A stretch of 64,000 nt of DNA from Halioglobus sp. (GTDB lineage: Bacteria; Pseudomonadota; Gammaproteobacteria; Pseudomonadales; Halieaceae): contig JAGRIE010000007.1 of the NCBI GenBank assembly GCA_020443425.1, positions 70,868 through 134,867 on the forward strand, given 5' to 3'. Position 1 is the stretch's first letter. Each line of letters starts with the position of its first letter. The notes under the pieces were generated by a model, which had not been told where the DNA came from, made no database searches, and saw only the letters and a program-made list of their open reading frames with translations. This document shows positions 48,001 through 56,849 of the stretch, one piece after another. The position numbers and the translations under genes are program-made.

Positions 48001-50490
48001 GGTGAACGCATACGACAGCCGCCGGCAGCGGCTTTGCATCGCGCCGATATTGATAGAGACTCGAATCGAGTTGTACAACCGCTGTATAAACCCGCACGGG
48101 TCCGCCAGGAAACCGGGCTCATCCGGCGCGGCCAGGCGGATTCGCCCACGGCGCTTGCGGTAGGCGAGATAGGCCCGCCAGGCACCGATCATATCTGTCA
48201 GCCAGCTGTGCGCATCCTCGGCAAACACCGTGAACTGCCCCTGTAGCACCATCATCGGCGGCAGCGTGTCCACCAGTGCCGGTGGTACACCCACAGGGTT
48301 GTAAAGGTTCACCTGCTCAAGCGTCATCGGGTTGACATAGAGGTACATACTGGCCTTGAGCGGTGCGACCCCGGGGTTGTCCAGCCATGCCTGGGCGTCC
48401 TCGCTGGACGCGCTGACCTGCACCACAAGGCCGTCCCGCTGCAGCAGGCGCTGCTGCTGTTCCTCGTCCAGGTGTTGCCTGAGCGCAGGCACCAGACCAT
48501 CGAGCTTACCCGTCAACTGCTCCTGTAGCACGAACGCTGTCGGTCGCTGCGCATCCCGGTACCGTCGCGGCACCTCGCCCAGGTCGGCGTACCCGGGGCT
48601 GACCGTGGCGCTGCCGGTATCCTCGACCTCGCCCAAAATCAGGCCGGTATTGCGCCACGCCAGTGCCGCAATCGTCAGGAACGGATTCACCTCCAGCGCC
48701 GCGGGGATGATGGCGCCATCCATCACGAACAGGCCGTCATGCAACTGCCCGTCGCGCCGGAACACCTGTCCCCGGTGGTTGACCACACCGCCGCTGGCGT
48801 CATCGGCCATCGCGCAGCCACCCAGTGGGTGCACGGTGAGCACGCGCCGTGTCGGCATAGCGCCGTTGAGCGCATCCGCCGCCTGCGGGGGCAGCAACTG
48901 CCACAGCGGGTTGGGGGCGTACTGCCCGCCGTCCAGGCCCGCCTTTCGGTCCTGTGCCTGCACCAGCGCGTTGGACGCTGCCAAAGCGGCATTCTCACTG
49001 ATATTCGCGGCCGGGAACGCGATGTCCAGTGACTCTCGTCCGGGCGATAGCGAGAGCTGCCCGTCGGCGCCATCGTCACCCATGACCAGCAGCGCCTGGC
49101 AGTGATCCGCCAGCGCCAGCGGCGCCGCCAGTGGATCGTGGTCGCCGCCGTCGAACACCGCGGGGAGTTTGCGTTTGGTGATTCTCTGCAGCATGGCACT
49201 GCTCGTCACCAGCTCCGCGAACACGCGGCCCAGCGCCGCGGGAATACTGGCCTCTTCGATACTCAGCGCGCCGGTGCGGATGATGCCGGTGATGGTCGGT
49301 CCCACCGCTTTCGACGGAGCTCGCTGTTCGGCCTCGGCCACCGCGCCGACGCGCCGCCGCTGCCCGTAGCTCATGATGATGCCATCACCATTGGTGGAGA
49401 ATTTTTGTCCCAGCGCCTCGGAAAACTCCAGCACACCGGGCGCCTGCGACCGCAGCAGTATCTCGGTGCTGCCGAGGGAGCCGGCGGCGAGGATGACATT
49501 CTTCGCCAGTATGCGGTAGGTGTCGTACTCGACCGCACCCTGCGCATGCGCCCGGGGTTTTTCCGTGGGTTTGACCGTGGGGTGCAGTATCACAGCCCAG
49601 CGATAACCCTCATCGCGGGCTGCGTCCTCCGCCGCCAGTGGCTCGATGCGCTGCACCGTCGCGCCGGTATAGAAATCGGCGCCGCGGGATTTCGCCAGGC
49701 GCAGCAGATTGCGGTCCAGCGTGTTCTTGGCCCCCACGTTGCAGCCGGTGACACAGTTGCCACAGTCGGTGCAGGGGCTCTGCTCGACGCCGACAGGATT
49801 GGTGCGGGTGCGGGCGGTGTCGCCCGACGCCGTCGTCACTGCGATCCCGGCTGGCCTGGCCTCGTGACCCAGCGCTGCGCCCAGCTGTCGCAATGCCGTG
49901 TACTTGGGAAACTCACCGTCCTCGCCCCCGGTGTACCCGGCGACGCCGAGGCGCGCGGCCACTTCCGTATAGGCCGTATCCAGCAGCCCGGGCGCCTCCC
50001 TGAACTCCCTTGGCCACCGCGGTTTGCAAAAGACATGTGGCTCCGGCCGCTCGGCCACATTGGCGTTGATCAGCGAGGTGCCGCCGAGACCACTGCCGAC
50101 CAGCACATCAGCCGCTGCCCTGTCCCTGCCCTTGGCCCGGTCCTTATCCGTGGCCGCCGGATCCCTGTTTTCGACCCCGACATGGAGGTTGAACAGCGCG
50201 TCGGGGTAGCCGCTGGGCCCGGAACCAGTGCGGAGCATGCGGATATGTGACGGCAGGTCCTCAATATCGTAGGGGAAATCACCGAGACCGTACTCCCTGC
50301 CCCGCTCCAGCACCACCACGCCGGAGTCCCTGTCAGCGCCCGCAGCGCCAGCGCCGCGACCGGCAAGACGCATTGCCGCCACCGCGCCGCCGTATCCCGA
50401 GCCGATGACCAGGTAGTCGGCCCGCAGCAGGGTGTCCCCGGCCTGCCTGCCCGCCATCTTCGACTCGATAGGTACTGAAATCCTTTTCAC
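45004..50490 (-). CDS. three-domain protein: GMC oxidoreductase + alpha/beta hydrolase + PhoD-like phosphatase
   Basis: One uninterrupted frame of 1828 residues. Residues about 20-620 form a GMC flavoprotein related to cholesterol-oxidase-like enzymes: GSGYGG (30-35), the Cys-rich CTDCGNCVTGC (240-250) and HPLGGC (554-559). A linker region (about 650-950) precedes an alpha/beta hydrolase (about 960-1320) with HGLAQGS, nucleophile elbow GHCVG (Cys at 1070), Asp 1251 and His 1300. The C-terminal part (about 1455-1828) is PhoD-like: GSCRYP, GDQIYAD (1503-1509), LDDHEKVDDW (1553-1562) and GGDAHLS (1721-1727). There is no signal peptide, unlike usual PhoD enzymes. The GTG at 50490 has GGAGAG 6 bases upstream; the frame to 50640 is not supported. 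A two-component system lies divergent to it. Substrate unknown; a lipid or sterol ester is a guess. Confidence 0.85.
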   Translation of the reverse strand: MKRISVPIESKMAGRQAGDTLLRADYLVIGSGYGGAVAAMRLAGRGAGAAGADRDSGVVVLERGREYGLGDFPYDIEDLPSHIRMLRTGSGPSGYPDALFNLHVGVENRDPAATDKDRAKGRDRAAADVLVGSGLGGTSLINANVAERPEPHVFCKPRWPREFREAPGLLDTAYTEVAARLGVAGYTGGEDGEFPKYTALRQLGAALGHEARPAGIAVTTASGDTARTRTNPVGVEQSPCTDCGNCVTGCNVGAKNTLDRNLLRLAKSRGADFYTGATVQRIEPLAAEDAARDEGYRWAVILHPTVKPTEKPRAHAQGAVEYDTYRILAKNVILAAGSLGSTEILLRSQAPGVLEFSEALGQKFSTNGDGIIMSYGQRRRVGAVAEAEQRAPSKAVGPTITGIIRTGALSIEEASIPAALGRVFAELVTSSAMLQRITKRKLPAVFDGGDHDPLAAPLALADHCQALLVMGDDGADGQLSLSPGRESLDIAFPAANISENAALAASNALVQAQDRKAGLDGGQYAPNPLWQLLPPQAADALNGAMPTRRVLTVHPLGGCAMADDASGGVVNHRGQVFRRDGQLHDGLFVMDGAIIPAALEVNPFLTIAALAWRNTGLILGEVEDTGSATVSPGYADLGEVPRRYRDAQRPTAFVLQEQLTGKLDGLVPALRQHLDEEQQQRLLQRDGLVVQVSASSEDAQAWLDNPGVAPLKASMYLYVNPMTLEQVNLYNPVGVPPALVDTLPPMMVLQGQFTVFAEDAHSWLTDMIGAWRAYLAYRKRRGRIRLAAPDEPGFLADPCGFIQRLYNSIRVSINIGAMQSRCRRLSYAFTHRASGVSIEGQKVLGYSPDIDRMWDGLLNLDIRIAQRDGQSCGGRLGVNTESLLDPGLVAITASANLPRSLLFAGGLAGFVARSLFATNFWEFGGLEYRESPPERPQPAALHTPKSGVVAPDAPVFFDVPLQQGSARSVTLRLTRYGRENAKPLLMLHGLAQGSQIFWLPGITNLAAYCYDEGFDVWLLDYRLSNLVLPALSPEDRQWSMDEIARFDIPAAIRKVCELTGRDKIAVFGHCVGACTLAMAALRDRDIGARIEAAVTNAIHPWVMPSPANRLRAKFGNFYREWVPEEILEPNPAKGAGGVQNILDRLAFSLARINELEKDDHRDFGGSELAQGICDRMTFLYGRMWNHKNLSDGTHEAFTQMLGPAPASVYQHLYYYSSLRRITDREGENTYLTASNIRNNWQFPILFIHGNDSRVFNPHSARRSARRLHDILNGSPASPPGAAPQGDRIPVRYKIYPDYGHMDVIFAENAHASCFGDYVNFLRDPHSFPGAQGEPDWQEPYLAKPLTGPILRAAWVEDGRIRLRVWAELRTNVTYQPDKLEVSGGREVAEFELAVPAPSRADIPRFRMIDVEVDTPGRIRLSLRGRLSHHRLDAGATLAYEDEAWLHRLRADAAHQPRPGMCFIVGSCRYPGSIVDNALSDKVYAAIERQVTAVTGAQMLLLIGDQIYADATDQLVEMKSQKAKYSDRYHRAFGAQCSPNFARLVQQVPTHFALDDHEKVDDWSGSPTDLPVTPGDSHDYAAAMAARYLGSGRSTRAVHGEPACSLHYYALAHPQECDFPVFMTDTRSERDYRDSNDPGRHHLMKDAQYGALTDWLSAAQRDHPRAPKFIVSGSILAPLPISYLRAPATWRQQDGWAGYPQTAESLLQFIAERGIANVVFVGGDAHLSAVSRLRLSLDGSNPVVEVWQIVSSGLYAPLPFANAHVEDFLWDQSHALPVHTRPSLAIACTNTLLSDHYSQFVRVEATTGGVRVACFDESNTLLAQHELKA

Positions 50491-50675
50491 AACTGTCTCT
50501 CCGCTATAAATATGGCTCGGGTGCACGCGCCACCCCATGGAATGTAGCAGAGAACTCGCAATCGCATGGGCTTTCGGGGCAGAATACCGCCGTGCAGCCC
50601 GCTGGCAACGGCAAACACCGGCCCGGCGTGCTGTCGGCAATAGCCCCGAGATTTAACATGACCGGCGCACAGCTC

Positions 50676-50696
50676 TCACGCTAGAGTGTGGCGTGA
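50676..50696. promoter_or_regulatory. inverted repeat in divergent spacer
   Basis: TCACGC (50676-50681) and GCGTGA (50691-50696) form a 6-bp inverted repeat with a 9-bp spacer, 33 bp upstream of the histidine kinase ATG and in the spacer shared with the giant gene. It may be an operator for the neighbouring regulator; no binding data can be inferred from sequence alone. Confidence 0.35.
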
Positions 50697-50728
50697 ACCC
50701 GCTGTCGGCCGATACAGGGAAAGGAACC

Positions 50729-52087
50729 ATGCAACTGCTCGATAACGAAGTTGAGCCGATTGTCCTGCGCGAGTCCCTGCGCGCCCGCGTCACGGTGGCG
50801 CCTTTTTCCATGTTCGCGACTTTCCTGTCCATTTTCCTGTACATCCCGTTTATGGTGTTCCTGGGCGTCGATAACGGCGCCATCGCACTGTGGGCGGTGC
50901 CACTGGTACTGCTGATGCTGGCCAGGGGCATCCTGTCCGCCAACATCCGCGCCAAACTGGACTCGCTGTCCGATGCCGCCATGGAGAGGGCGAACCGGCA
51001 GCTCCGGTTCAGCAGTATCGCCAACCAGGTCACTGTCGGGCTGGGGATCTGGATTGTCCAGTCGCCGGAACCCGGTGCGCTGGTCATTCCGCTGTTCATG
51101 ACGCTGATCATGATCATCTGGTCGGTCGGCGTGCTCGCCAACCTGTTCTCCGACTTCCCGACGTTCATTCTCTCCATGCCCCTGATGATCGCTGAGAACG
51201 CCACGTTCTGGCTGGTACAGGGCGGCATTGGGCTGTCAATCGGGCTCAGCCTGCTCCTCGCCGCCGTACTGATGGCGATGCTGGTACAGCGCGGTTCGGC
51301 AATTTTCCGCGACAGCATCCTGATGCGTTTCGAGAAGGACCAGGCCCTGATCCGGGTTGAGACTGAACGCAGCAACACACAGACGGCATTGCGCCAGGTG
51401 CAGCTGGCCAATGACTCCAAAACGTATTTCATGGCGGCGGCCAGTCACGACATCAAGCAACCCCTGCACGCCCTCGGCCTGCTCACTGACACCCTGCTGA
51501 TGTCGGACCCGCCGCCGTCAACCGTGCCTATCCTGCAGATGCAAAAGGAGAGCATCTCCCAGATGACAGCGCATTTCGATGCGCTGCTGGATCTGAGCCG
51601 ATTTGAAGGTGGGCATTTTCAATTGAATATCCGCCACTTCCAGCTGGGGCCTTTCTGCGCGGGCATCGATCGCGAGATCGCACCCCTGTGCGCCGAGCGC
51701 GGCCTGGCGTGGCACATGGATGTCGATGACCTGCCGGTTGCCACCGATGAGGAGTTGTTACTGCGCCTGATACGCAATCTGTTAAGCAATGCCGTGCGCT
51801 ACACACAGGCCGGTTCGGTGTCTTTCTCCGCCAAACTCGTCGGCGAGCGAATCGAGTTCGCGATCGCTGACACCGGCTGCGGCATCGCCAGCAAACACCA
51901 GGAGTCGATCTTCCAGGAGTTTGTCCGCGTCACTGACAACGGGGTAAAGTCCCAGGGTGCCGGGCTCGGCCTGTCTATTGTCAGGAAAATCAACGAGGCG
52001 CTGGAACTGGACCTGCAATTGACATCGGCGCCCGGCGAGGGCACCCGGTTCACCTTCCACCTGCCGCAACCCGTCGCGGCGCAATAG
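50729..52087 (+). CDS. membrane sensor histidine kinase
   Basis: A 452-residue kinase with about five to six membrane helices in the first 200 residues and almost no extracytoplasmic domain, so the stimulus may be sensed in the membrane. The His box is SHDIKQPLHALGLL, the variant typical of kinases paired with LuxR-type regulators. The ATPase domain has LIRNLLSNAVRY, DTGCGIASK and GAGLGLSIV. The ATG at 50729 has AAAGGA directly upstream. It converges with the regulator gene, separated by 5 bp, and diverges from the giant gene. Confidence 0.9.
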   Translation: MQLLDNEVEPIVLRESLRARVTVAPFSMFATFLSIFLYIPFMVFLGVDNGAIALWAVPLVLLMLARGILSANIRAKLDSLSDAAMERANRQLRFSSIANQVTVGLGIWIVQSPEPGALVIPLFMTLIMIIWSVGVLANLFSDFPTFILSMPLMIAENATFWLVQGGIGLSIGLSLLLAAVLMAMLVQRGSAIFRDSILMRFEKDQALIRVETERSNTQTALRQVQLANDSKTYFMAAASHDIKQPLHALGLLTDTLLMSDPPPSTVPILQMQKESISQMTAHFDALLDLSRFEGGHFQLNIRHFQLGPFCAGIDREIAPLCAERGLAWHMDVDDLPVATDEELLLRLIRNLLSNAVRYTQAGSVSFSAKLVGERIEFAIADTGCGIASKHQESIFQEFVRVTDNGVKSQGAGLGLSIVRKINEALELDLQLTSAPGEGTRFTFHLPQPVAAQ

Positions 52088-52092
52088 CGCGC

Positions 52093-52746
52093 TCAGTCGA
52101 GCAGTTGCAGCTGGCGGGATTTCAGAATGGCCTGGGCGCGGTTGTTGACGCGCAGCACCTGGTAGATGCTGTGCAGGTGCGTTTTCACCGTGCCCTCGGC
52201 CATATCGAGGCGCCGGGCAATGATTTTGTTGGGTACACCGAGCATCAACTGATCGAACACCTGCTGCTGCTTGGGCGTGAAACGTATGGTCTGGTCCGGT
52301 ATGCCGCACTGCACCTGCGTCTTCTCTACCGGCTCATACCCCATCGAACGGGCCGCTGCCGGGGGAATGTAGACACCGCCGTCGAGCACCGTGCGGATGG
52401 CATCCACCAGCACTTGCATCGAAGCGCTTTTTGAGACAAATCCATGCACGCCGTGCTCGAAACACTCGGCGACGATATCGTTGGAATCCGTGCCCGAGAA
52501 CACCAGCACGGGTACTGCGGGAAAGTGCTCGCGGACATAGGCCACACCGCGCGAGCCGGTGATGTCCGTCAGGCTGAGATCGAGGACCAGCAGGTGATAG
52601 CCGGCGTCCTGTTCCAGCACCTCAATGAGTTCGCTGAAACAGTTGGCGGTGGCCACGTCGTCGATCACGCCGAGGGAAAGCAGGGATGTGACTACGGCCC
52701 CGCGTATTACCGGGTGGTCATCAGCGATGAGGGCGCGGGTTGAAAT
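52093..52746 (-). CDS. LuxR-family response regulator, apparent ATT start
   Basis: A 217-residue NarL/FixJ-type regulator. Receiver: ALIADDHPVIRGA acidic pocket, LLVLDLSLTDITG with the phosphoacceptor Asp, GFVSKSAS with the conserved Lys. Output: FTPKQQQVFDQLMLG and DMAEGTVKTHLHSIYQVLRV. The first ATG/GTG/TTG in frame is a GTG at 52668, which would remove the DDHP pocket. The only codon that restores a full receiver is ATT at 52746, with GGAG 7 bases upstream and a stop codon a little further up. Likely partner of the convergent kinase. Confidence 0.8.
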   Translation of the reverse strand: MSTRALIADDHPVIRGAVVTSLLSLGVIDDVATANCFSELIEVLEQDAGYHLLVLDLSLTDITGSRGVAYVREHFPAVPVLVFSGTDSNDIVAECFEHGVHGFVSKSASMQVLVDAIRTVLDGGVYIPPAAARSMGYEPVEKTQVQCGIPDQTIRFTPKQQQVFDQLMLGVPNKIIARRLDMAEGTVKTHLHSIYQVLRVNNRAQAILKSRQLQLLD

Positions 52747-52876
52747 CCGGATTCTCCAATTGCCTGCAGAAATCAGACGACAGTCTCGTTATTATTCCGC
52801 AGATTCATCAAAACACGGGAATCAGCGGCGTGCAACCGCATACCCCGGATTATTAAACCCCCCGGCGCGGACTGTC

Positions 52877-52919
52877 AATGCTGCCGCACCATTTTGAAGC
52901 AGCATTGCCTGATTCAGGC
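52877..52919. repeat. two adjacent hairpins upstream of the RNase II-like gene
   Basis: AATGCTGC (52877-52884) pairs with GCAGCATT (52899-52906), and directly after it GCCTGA-T-TCAGGC (52907-52919) is a perfect 13-bp palindrome. They lie 74-116 bp upstream of the ATG of the exoribonuclease gene, so they could form a structured leader, or be a regulator site. No T run follows, so a terminator is unlikely. Confidence 0.45.
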
Positions 52920-52992
52920 ATAACTCACTGACAGGCGTGACGATTTCGGCTACGATGCGCTGCCTATATGTCTAAATAAAGTTGTCCCATAA

Positions 52993-54968
52993 ATGCTCAA
53001 CCCGGATACCCTCTCGCAACTCCAAGGCCTGAAGTCGCAGATGGAGGCCGAGAAAGAACGCGCCGAAGCGGTCGTCAAAGGCACCCAGGCCCGCTACGGT
53101 TTTGCGGTGCTGGACGATGGCCGGGAGATCTTCATTCCGCCGCAGGAAATGCTGAAGGCCTTCCCCGACGACCGGGTGAAAGTCTGCATACGCCCCACCA
53201 AAGACAACAAAACCATCGCCGACATTGAAAAGCTGGTGAGCAGCCCGCTGGTGGATTTCACTGGCCGCTGTGTGCGCAAGGGCAAGGCTGTATTCGTCGA
53301 GCCGGACCTGCCCCAGCTGAACCGCTGGCTGTTCATCCCGCCCCAGGCGCGCAACGGCGCCAAGGAGGGCGACTACCTGCGCTGTGCCATCCTGCGCCAC
53401 CCGATCCGCGACGGCAAACCGCAGGCCAAGGTGCTTGCGGTCATCGGCGACGACAACACACCCGGTATTGAAAACCTCTACAGCATGGCCAAGTACCGGC
53501 TGCCCACGCAGTGGAGCAGTGCCGTGAAAGCGGAGGTGCAAGCGGTGCTGGCGGAGAATGCCCCGCTGGCAACCCAGAAACGCAGGGATCTCACTGACCT
53601 GGAATTCGTGTCCATCGATTCGACCAAGACACTGGATATCGACGATGCGCTGTACGAAACGAGATCAGCACCGATGGCTGGATACTGTTTGTGGCGATTG
53701 CCGATCCCACCGCCTGCATCAAACCCGGCTCCAGCCTGCATCGCGATGTGGCGGCGCGCGGCACTTCCGTGTATTTCCACGGCGACGTGCTGCCGATGCT
53801 GCCGGAAGAGCTGTCGCAGGATACCTGTGCACTGTCCGAGGGGGTCGACCGCGCCGCGCTGGTGTGCAAGATCGCCATCAGCGACAGCGGTGAGATCGGC
53901 GACTATGAGTTTATCGAGGCCACCGTCCGCTCGCGTGCAAAACTGTCGTATTTTGCTGTCGATCGCTACCTGAACGGCCAGTATGACGAGTTGATGAGCC
54001 ACGCCTCACCGCTGGAGACCCTGTACCAGGTGTACCGCGCACTGCGCGCGCAGCGCGAGCGCAACAACCTGGTCATGGAGGATCGCCAGGAATTCCGCTG
54101 GGTACTGAATGACAACAAGCAGATCGAGAGCATCGAACCCACCGAAAAGCTGCTGTCGCAGAGACTGGTGGAAGAGTGCATGGTCGCCGCCAATCGCTGT
54201 GGCGCCCGCTTTCTGGCCAGCCATCACGCGAGCGGGCCCTTTGTGTCGCACCCGGGCTTCCGGGCTGATCGCGCCGAGGAGGTGCGGAAATTCCTCACCC
54301 TGCACGCCCCTGAACTCGCGGACATCGACCAGACCACTGTGACGGGCTATCGCGATATCATGCGCGGACTCGCGGCCTCTGAACAGACCCTGCCCCTGCG
54401 CACCATGGTTAACCGCCTGCTGACCCGGGCCGAGCTGTCCTGCGAACCGGCGCCGCACATGGGGATGGCACTGGATTGCTACACCAATTGCACATCGCCG
54501 CTGCGCAAGTATGTCGACTTTCTCGCGCACCTGCAGATCAAGGCAGTACTGCAGGGTAGTGAAGCCAAAGTCGTCGATCCGCACACACTGTCTGACCTGA
54601 AACTGCGGCTAAGTGCCTGTCGCTCGGCGACACTGGAGGCGGAGCGCTGGCTGGCAAGCAATTACCTGAAGCGCATCACCAGCGACACGGCCGTTGTTTT
54701 CAAAGCCACCATCACTCACGTCACCAGCGGCGGCTTTACTGTGCGACTCGATGACAACGGCCTGACCGGCTTCGTGGACCTGCGCCAGGACCCGGAGAAA
54801 TTCAGTTACGACAAATGGACGGCCAGCCTCACCAGCACCACACGCCGCTTTCAACTGGACCAGACGGTGGAATTGCGGTTTCTGGGCGCGGAACCGGACA
54901 CCGCGTACCAATCCCGCTTCAAGCCGGTCGAGGGTTGCGGCGCGAAAGCCGCGGCGCCGGAGCGCTAG
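52993..54968 (+). pseudogene. RNase II (VacB/RNB) family exoribonuclease with a one-base frameshift
   Basis: 3'-5' processive exoribonuclease. The first frame (52993 to about 53660) encodes the N-terminal RNA-binding part and the catalytic SIDSTKTLDIDDALYE; the second frame (from about 53661 to 54968) continues EISTDGWILFVAIADPTACI and then the rest of the RNB domain and an S1 domain (about FKATITHVTSGGFTVRLDD). Restoring one missing base near 53659-53661 gives a full-length protein of 658 residues, with exactly the E. coli spacing between DDAL and VAIADP. No slippery heptamer is present, so a mutation or sequencing error is more likely than programmed shifting. As read, the product would end soon after the active-site Asp residues. 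Confidence 0.85.
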
Positions 54969-55228
54969 ACGGGCCTGCTCAAATGCAGGGACTTGACGCG
55001 ACTGGCGCGCGGCGGACGGGCACAGCCTGAGAGGTACTGGCACACGCCGGATACCAGCTGGATCATCTCCCGCACACCGAGGTTGCGCAAATACTCGCCC
55101 ATCTCCCGGCGGTCACCCCGCGAAACCGTGACCTCCATCGCCTGGAACGCGTCGATGATTGATTTTTCGCGGGCACTGTAGACGTCGTCGCCAAAAATCA
55201 ATTTGGTGAAGGTATTCACAATCGCCAT
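54965..55228 (-). CDS. hypothetical 87-residue protein
   Basis: A small, mostly helical protein (MAIVNTFTKLIFGDDVYSA...) with a strongly patterned first 65 residues and a basic tail. No family recognised. The ATG at 55228 or a GTG at 55237 (with AGGG close upstream) could be the start. The open frame continues far upstream to 55705, but that part overlaps asnS in another frame. Its stop overlaps the stop of the convergent exoribonuclease gene by 4 bp. Codon pattern suggests a real gene. Confidence 0.6.
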   Translation of the reverse strand: MAIVNTFTKLIFGDDVYSAREKSIIDAFQAMEVTVSRGDRREMGEYLRNLGVREMIQLVSGVCQYLSGCARPPRASRVKSLHLSRPV

Positions 55229-55451
55229 TTCAGTCACAGGCCCTGCTTCTAGTTCTTTTGGTGCGTGTCGCACTGCGAAGCCTCCGCTGCTCCCGCCAAT
55301 TCGGGGCAGTTTTTGGTCATGGCCTTTCAGTATGGCCCAGCGGCGGCGGCAGACTGGTCGAAATTCAGGCAATTTTGCACAAAACACCGGCAAACACTGG
55401 CGATTCGCCCCAATTGGGTCAGCGCTGTTACCGGTGGTGGGCGGAGCGCCG

Positions 55452-56849
55452 TCAAAAAATGGCGTGCCCGGGGGTGCGGGGATAGGGAATCGCGTCGCGC
55501 ACATTGTCCATACCGGTGATGTAGTTGAGCAGACGCTCAAAGCCCAGCCCGAAGCCGGCGTGCGGCACCGTGCCATAGCGGCGCAGGTCGCGGTACCACC
55601 ACAGGGTCTCGCGCAGCCCCTCGTCCATACGGGCATCCAGCATATCCAGTCGCTCCTCGCGCTGGCTGCCGCCGATGATTTCGCCAATACCCGGGGCCAG
55701 CACATCCATCGCGGCCACCGTTTTGCCGTCGTCGTTCAGGCGCATATAGAACGCCTTGATGTCTTTCGGGTAGTTCATCACCACTACCGGCCGGCCCACG
55801 TGTTTCTCGGTGAGGTAGCGTTCGTGCTCCGAGGCCAGGTCCAGCCCCCAGGCGACGGGAAACTCGAAACCCTGCTTGCTGCGTGTCAGGATGTCGATGG
55901 CATCCGTGTAATCCATGCGCTCAAACGGGCTGTCGATCACGCCCCGCAGACGCGCGATCACCCCGTCATCGATATGCTGCTGGAAAAAGGCGATGTCGTC
56001 CTCGCGCTGCTCCAGTACCGCGGAGATCACCCGCTTCAACAGGTCTTCGGCAAGTGCCGCATTATCGTCGAGGTCGGCGAATGCGACCTCCGGCTCCACC
56101 ATCCAGAACTCGGCCAGGTGGCGGCTGGTGTTGGAGTTCTCCGCCCGGAAGGTGGGGCCGAAGGTGTAGACCTTGCTCATTGCAAGGCAGTAGGCCTCCA
56201 GTTCCAGTTGGCCTGACACCGTGAGGAATGACTCGCCGCCAAAAAAATCCTGGTGGAAATCCACAGCGCCGCCGGCGCTGCGCGGGAGGTTGGCAAAGTC
56301 CAGCGTGCTGACCCGGAACAGCTCCCCCGCACCCTCGCAGTCACTGCCGGTGATGATGGGCGTATTGATCCAGTGAAAGCCGTTGCCGTAGAAATAGTTG
56401 TGAATGGCGTTGGCCAGGGTGTTGCGGACACGGGTGATGGCGCCAAAGGTATTGGTGCGCGGCCGCAGGTGGGCCTGGGTGCGCAGGTATTCAAAGCTGT
56501 GGCGCTTCTTCGCGATGGGGTAGGTTTCCGGGTCGTCGACGCCGCCGACCACCTCCACCGCCGTGGCCTGGATCTCCACACTCTGCCCCTTGCCCTGCGA
56601 GGCCACCAGCTCGCCGCTGACAATCACCGCACAGCCGGTGGACAGGCCCAGCACCTGTGACTGGTAGTTGTCCAGGGTATCGGGCACCACCGCCTGGATC
56701 GGGTCAAACGCGGAGCCGTCGTGCACCGCCAGGAACGATATACCGGCCTTGGAGTCGCGCTTGCTGCGCAGCCAGCCCCGCACGGTGACGTCTGAACCAA
56801 GGGCTGTCTGGCCGCTGAAAATGGCGGAGATGGAACTGTGTTGTGGCAT
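55452..56849 (-). CDS. asnS: asparaginyl-tRNA synthetase
   Basis: Class IIb synthetase, 465 residues, charging tRNA-Asn. An N-terminal OB-fold anticodon-binding domain ([19 protein letters not shown]) is followed by the catalytic core with motif 2 around [25 protein letters not shown] and motif 3 GFGLGFERL near the C-terminus. The LAEFWM segment and absence of a long insertion distinguish it from aspartyl-tRNA synthetase. Downstream (55385-55436) a CACCGG/CCGGTG pair with a long loop and four T could be a weak terminator. Confidence 0.97.
   Translation of the reverse strand: MPQHSSISAIFSGQTALGSDVTVRGWLRSKRDSKAGISFLAVHDGSAFDPIQAVVPDTLDNYQSQVLGLSTGCAVIVSGELVASQGKGQSVEIQATAVEVVGGVDDPETYPIAKKRHSFEYLRTQAHLRPRTNTFGAITRVRNTLANAIHNYFYGNGFHWINTPIITGSDCEGAGELFRVSTLDFANLPRSAGGAVDFHQDFFGGESFLTVSGQLELEAYCLAMSKVYTFGPTFRAENSNTSRHLAEFWMVEPEVAFADLDDNAALAEDLLKRVISAVLEQREDDIAFFQQHIDDGVIARLRGVIDSPFERMDYTDAIDILTRSKQGFEFPVAWGLDLASEHERYLTEKHVGRPVVVMNYPKDIKAFYMRLNDDGKTVAAMDVLAPGIGEIIGGSQREERLDMLDARMDEGLRETLWWYRDLRRYGTVPHAGFGLGFERLLNYITGMDNVRDAIPYPRTPGHAIF

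Noticed and set aside
50491-50640. 50-residue N-terminal extension of the giant three-domain protein
   Set aside because: Arg/Ala/His-rich with no similarity to GMC N-termini; the internal GTG with a strong ribosome site is the better start.
53650-53670. Programmed -1 frameshift in the RNase II-like gene
   Set aside because: No slippery heptamer and no following pseudoknot are visible, and family members are normally single-frame.
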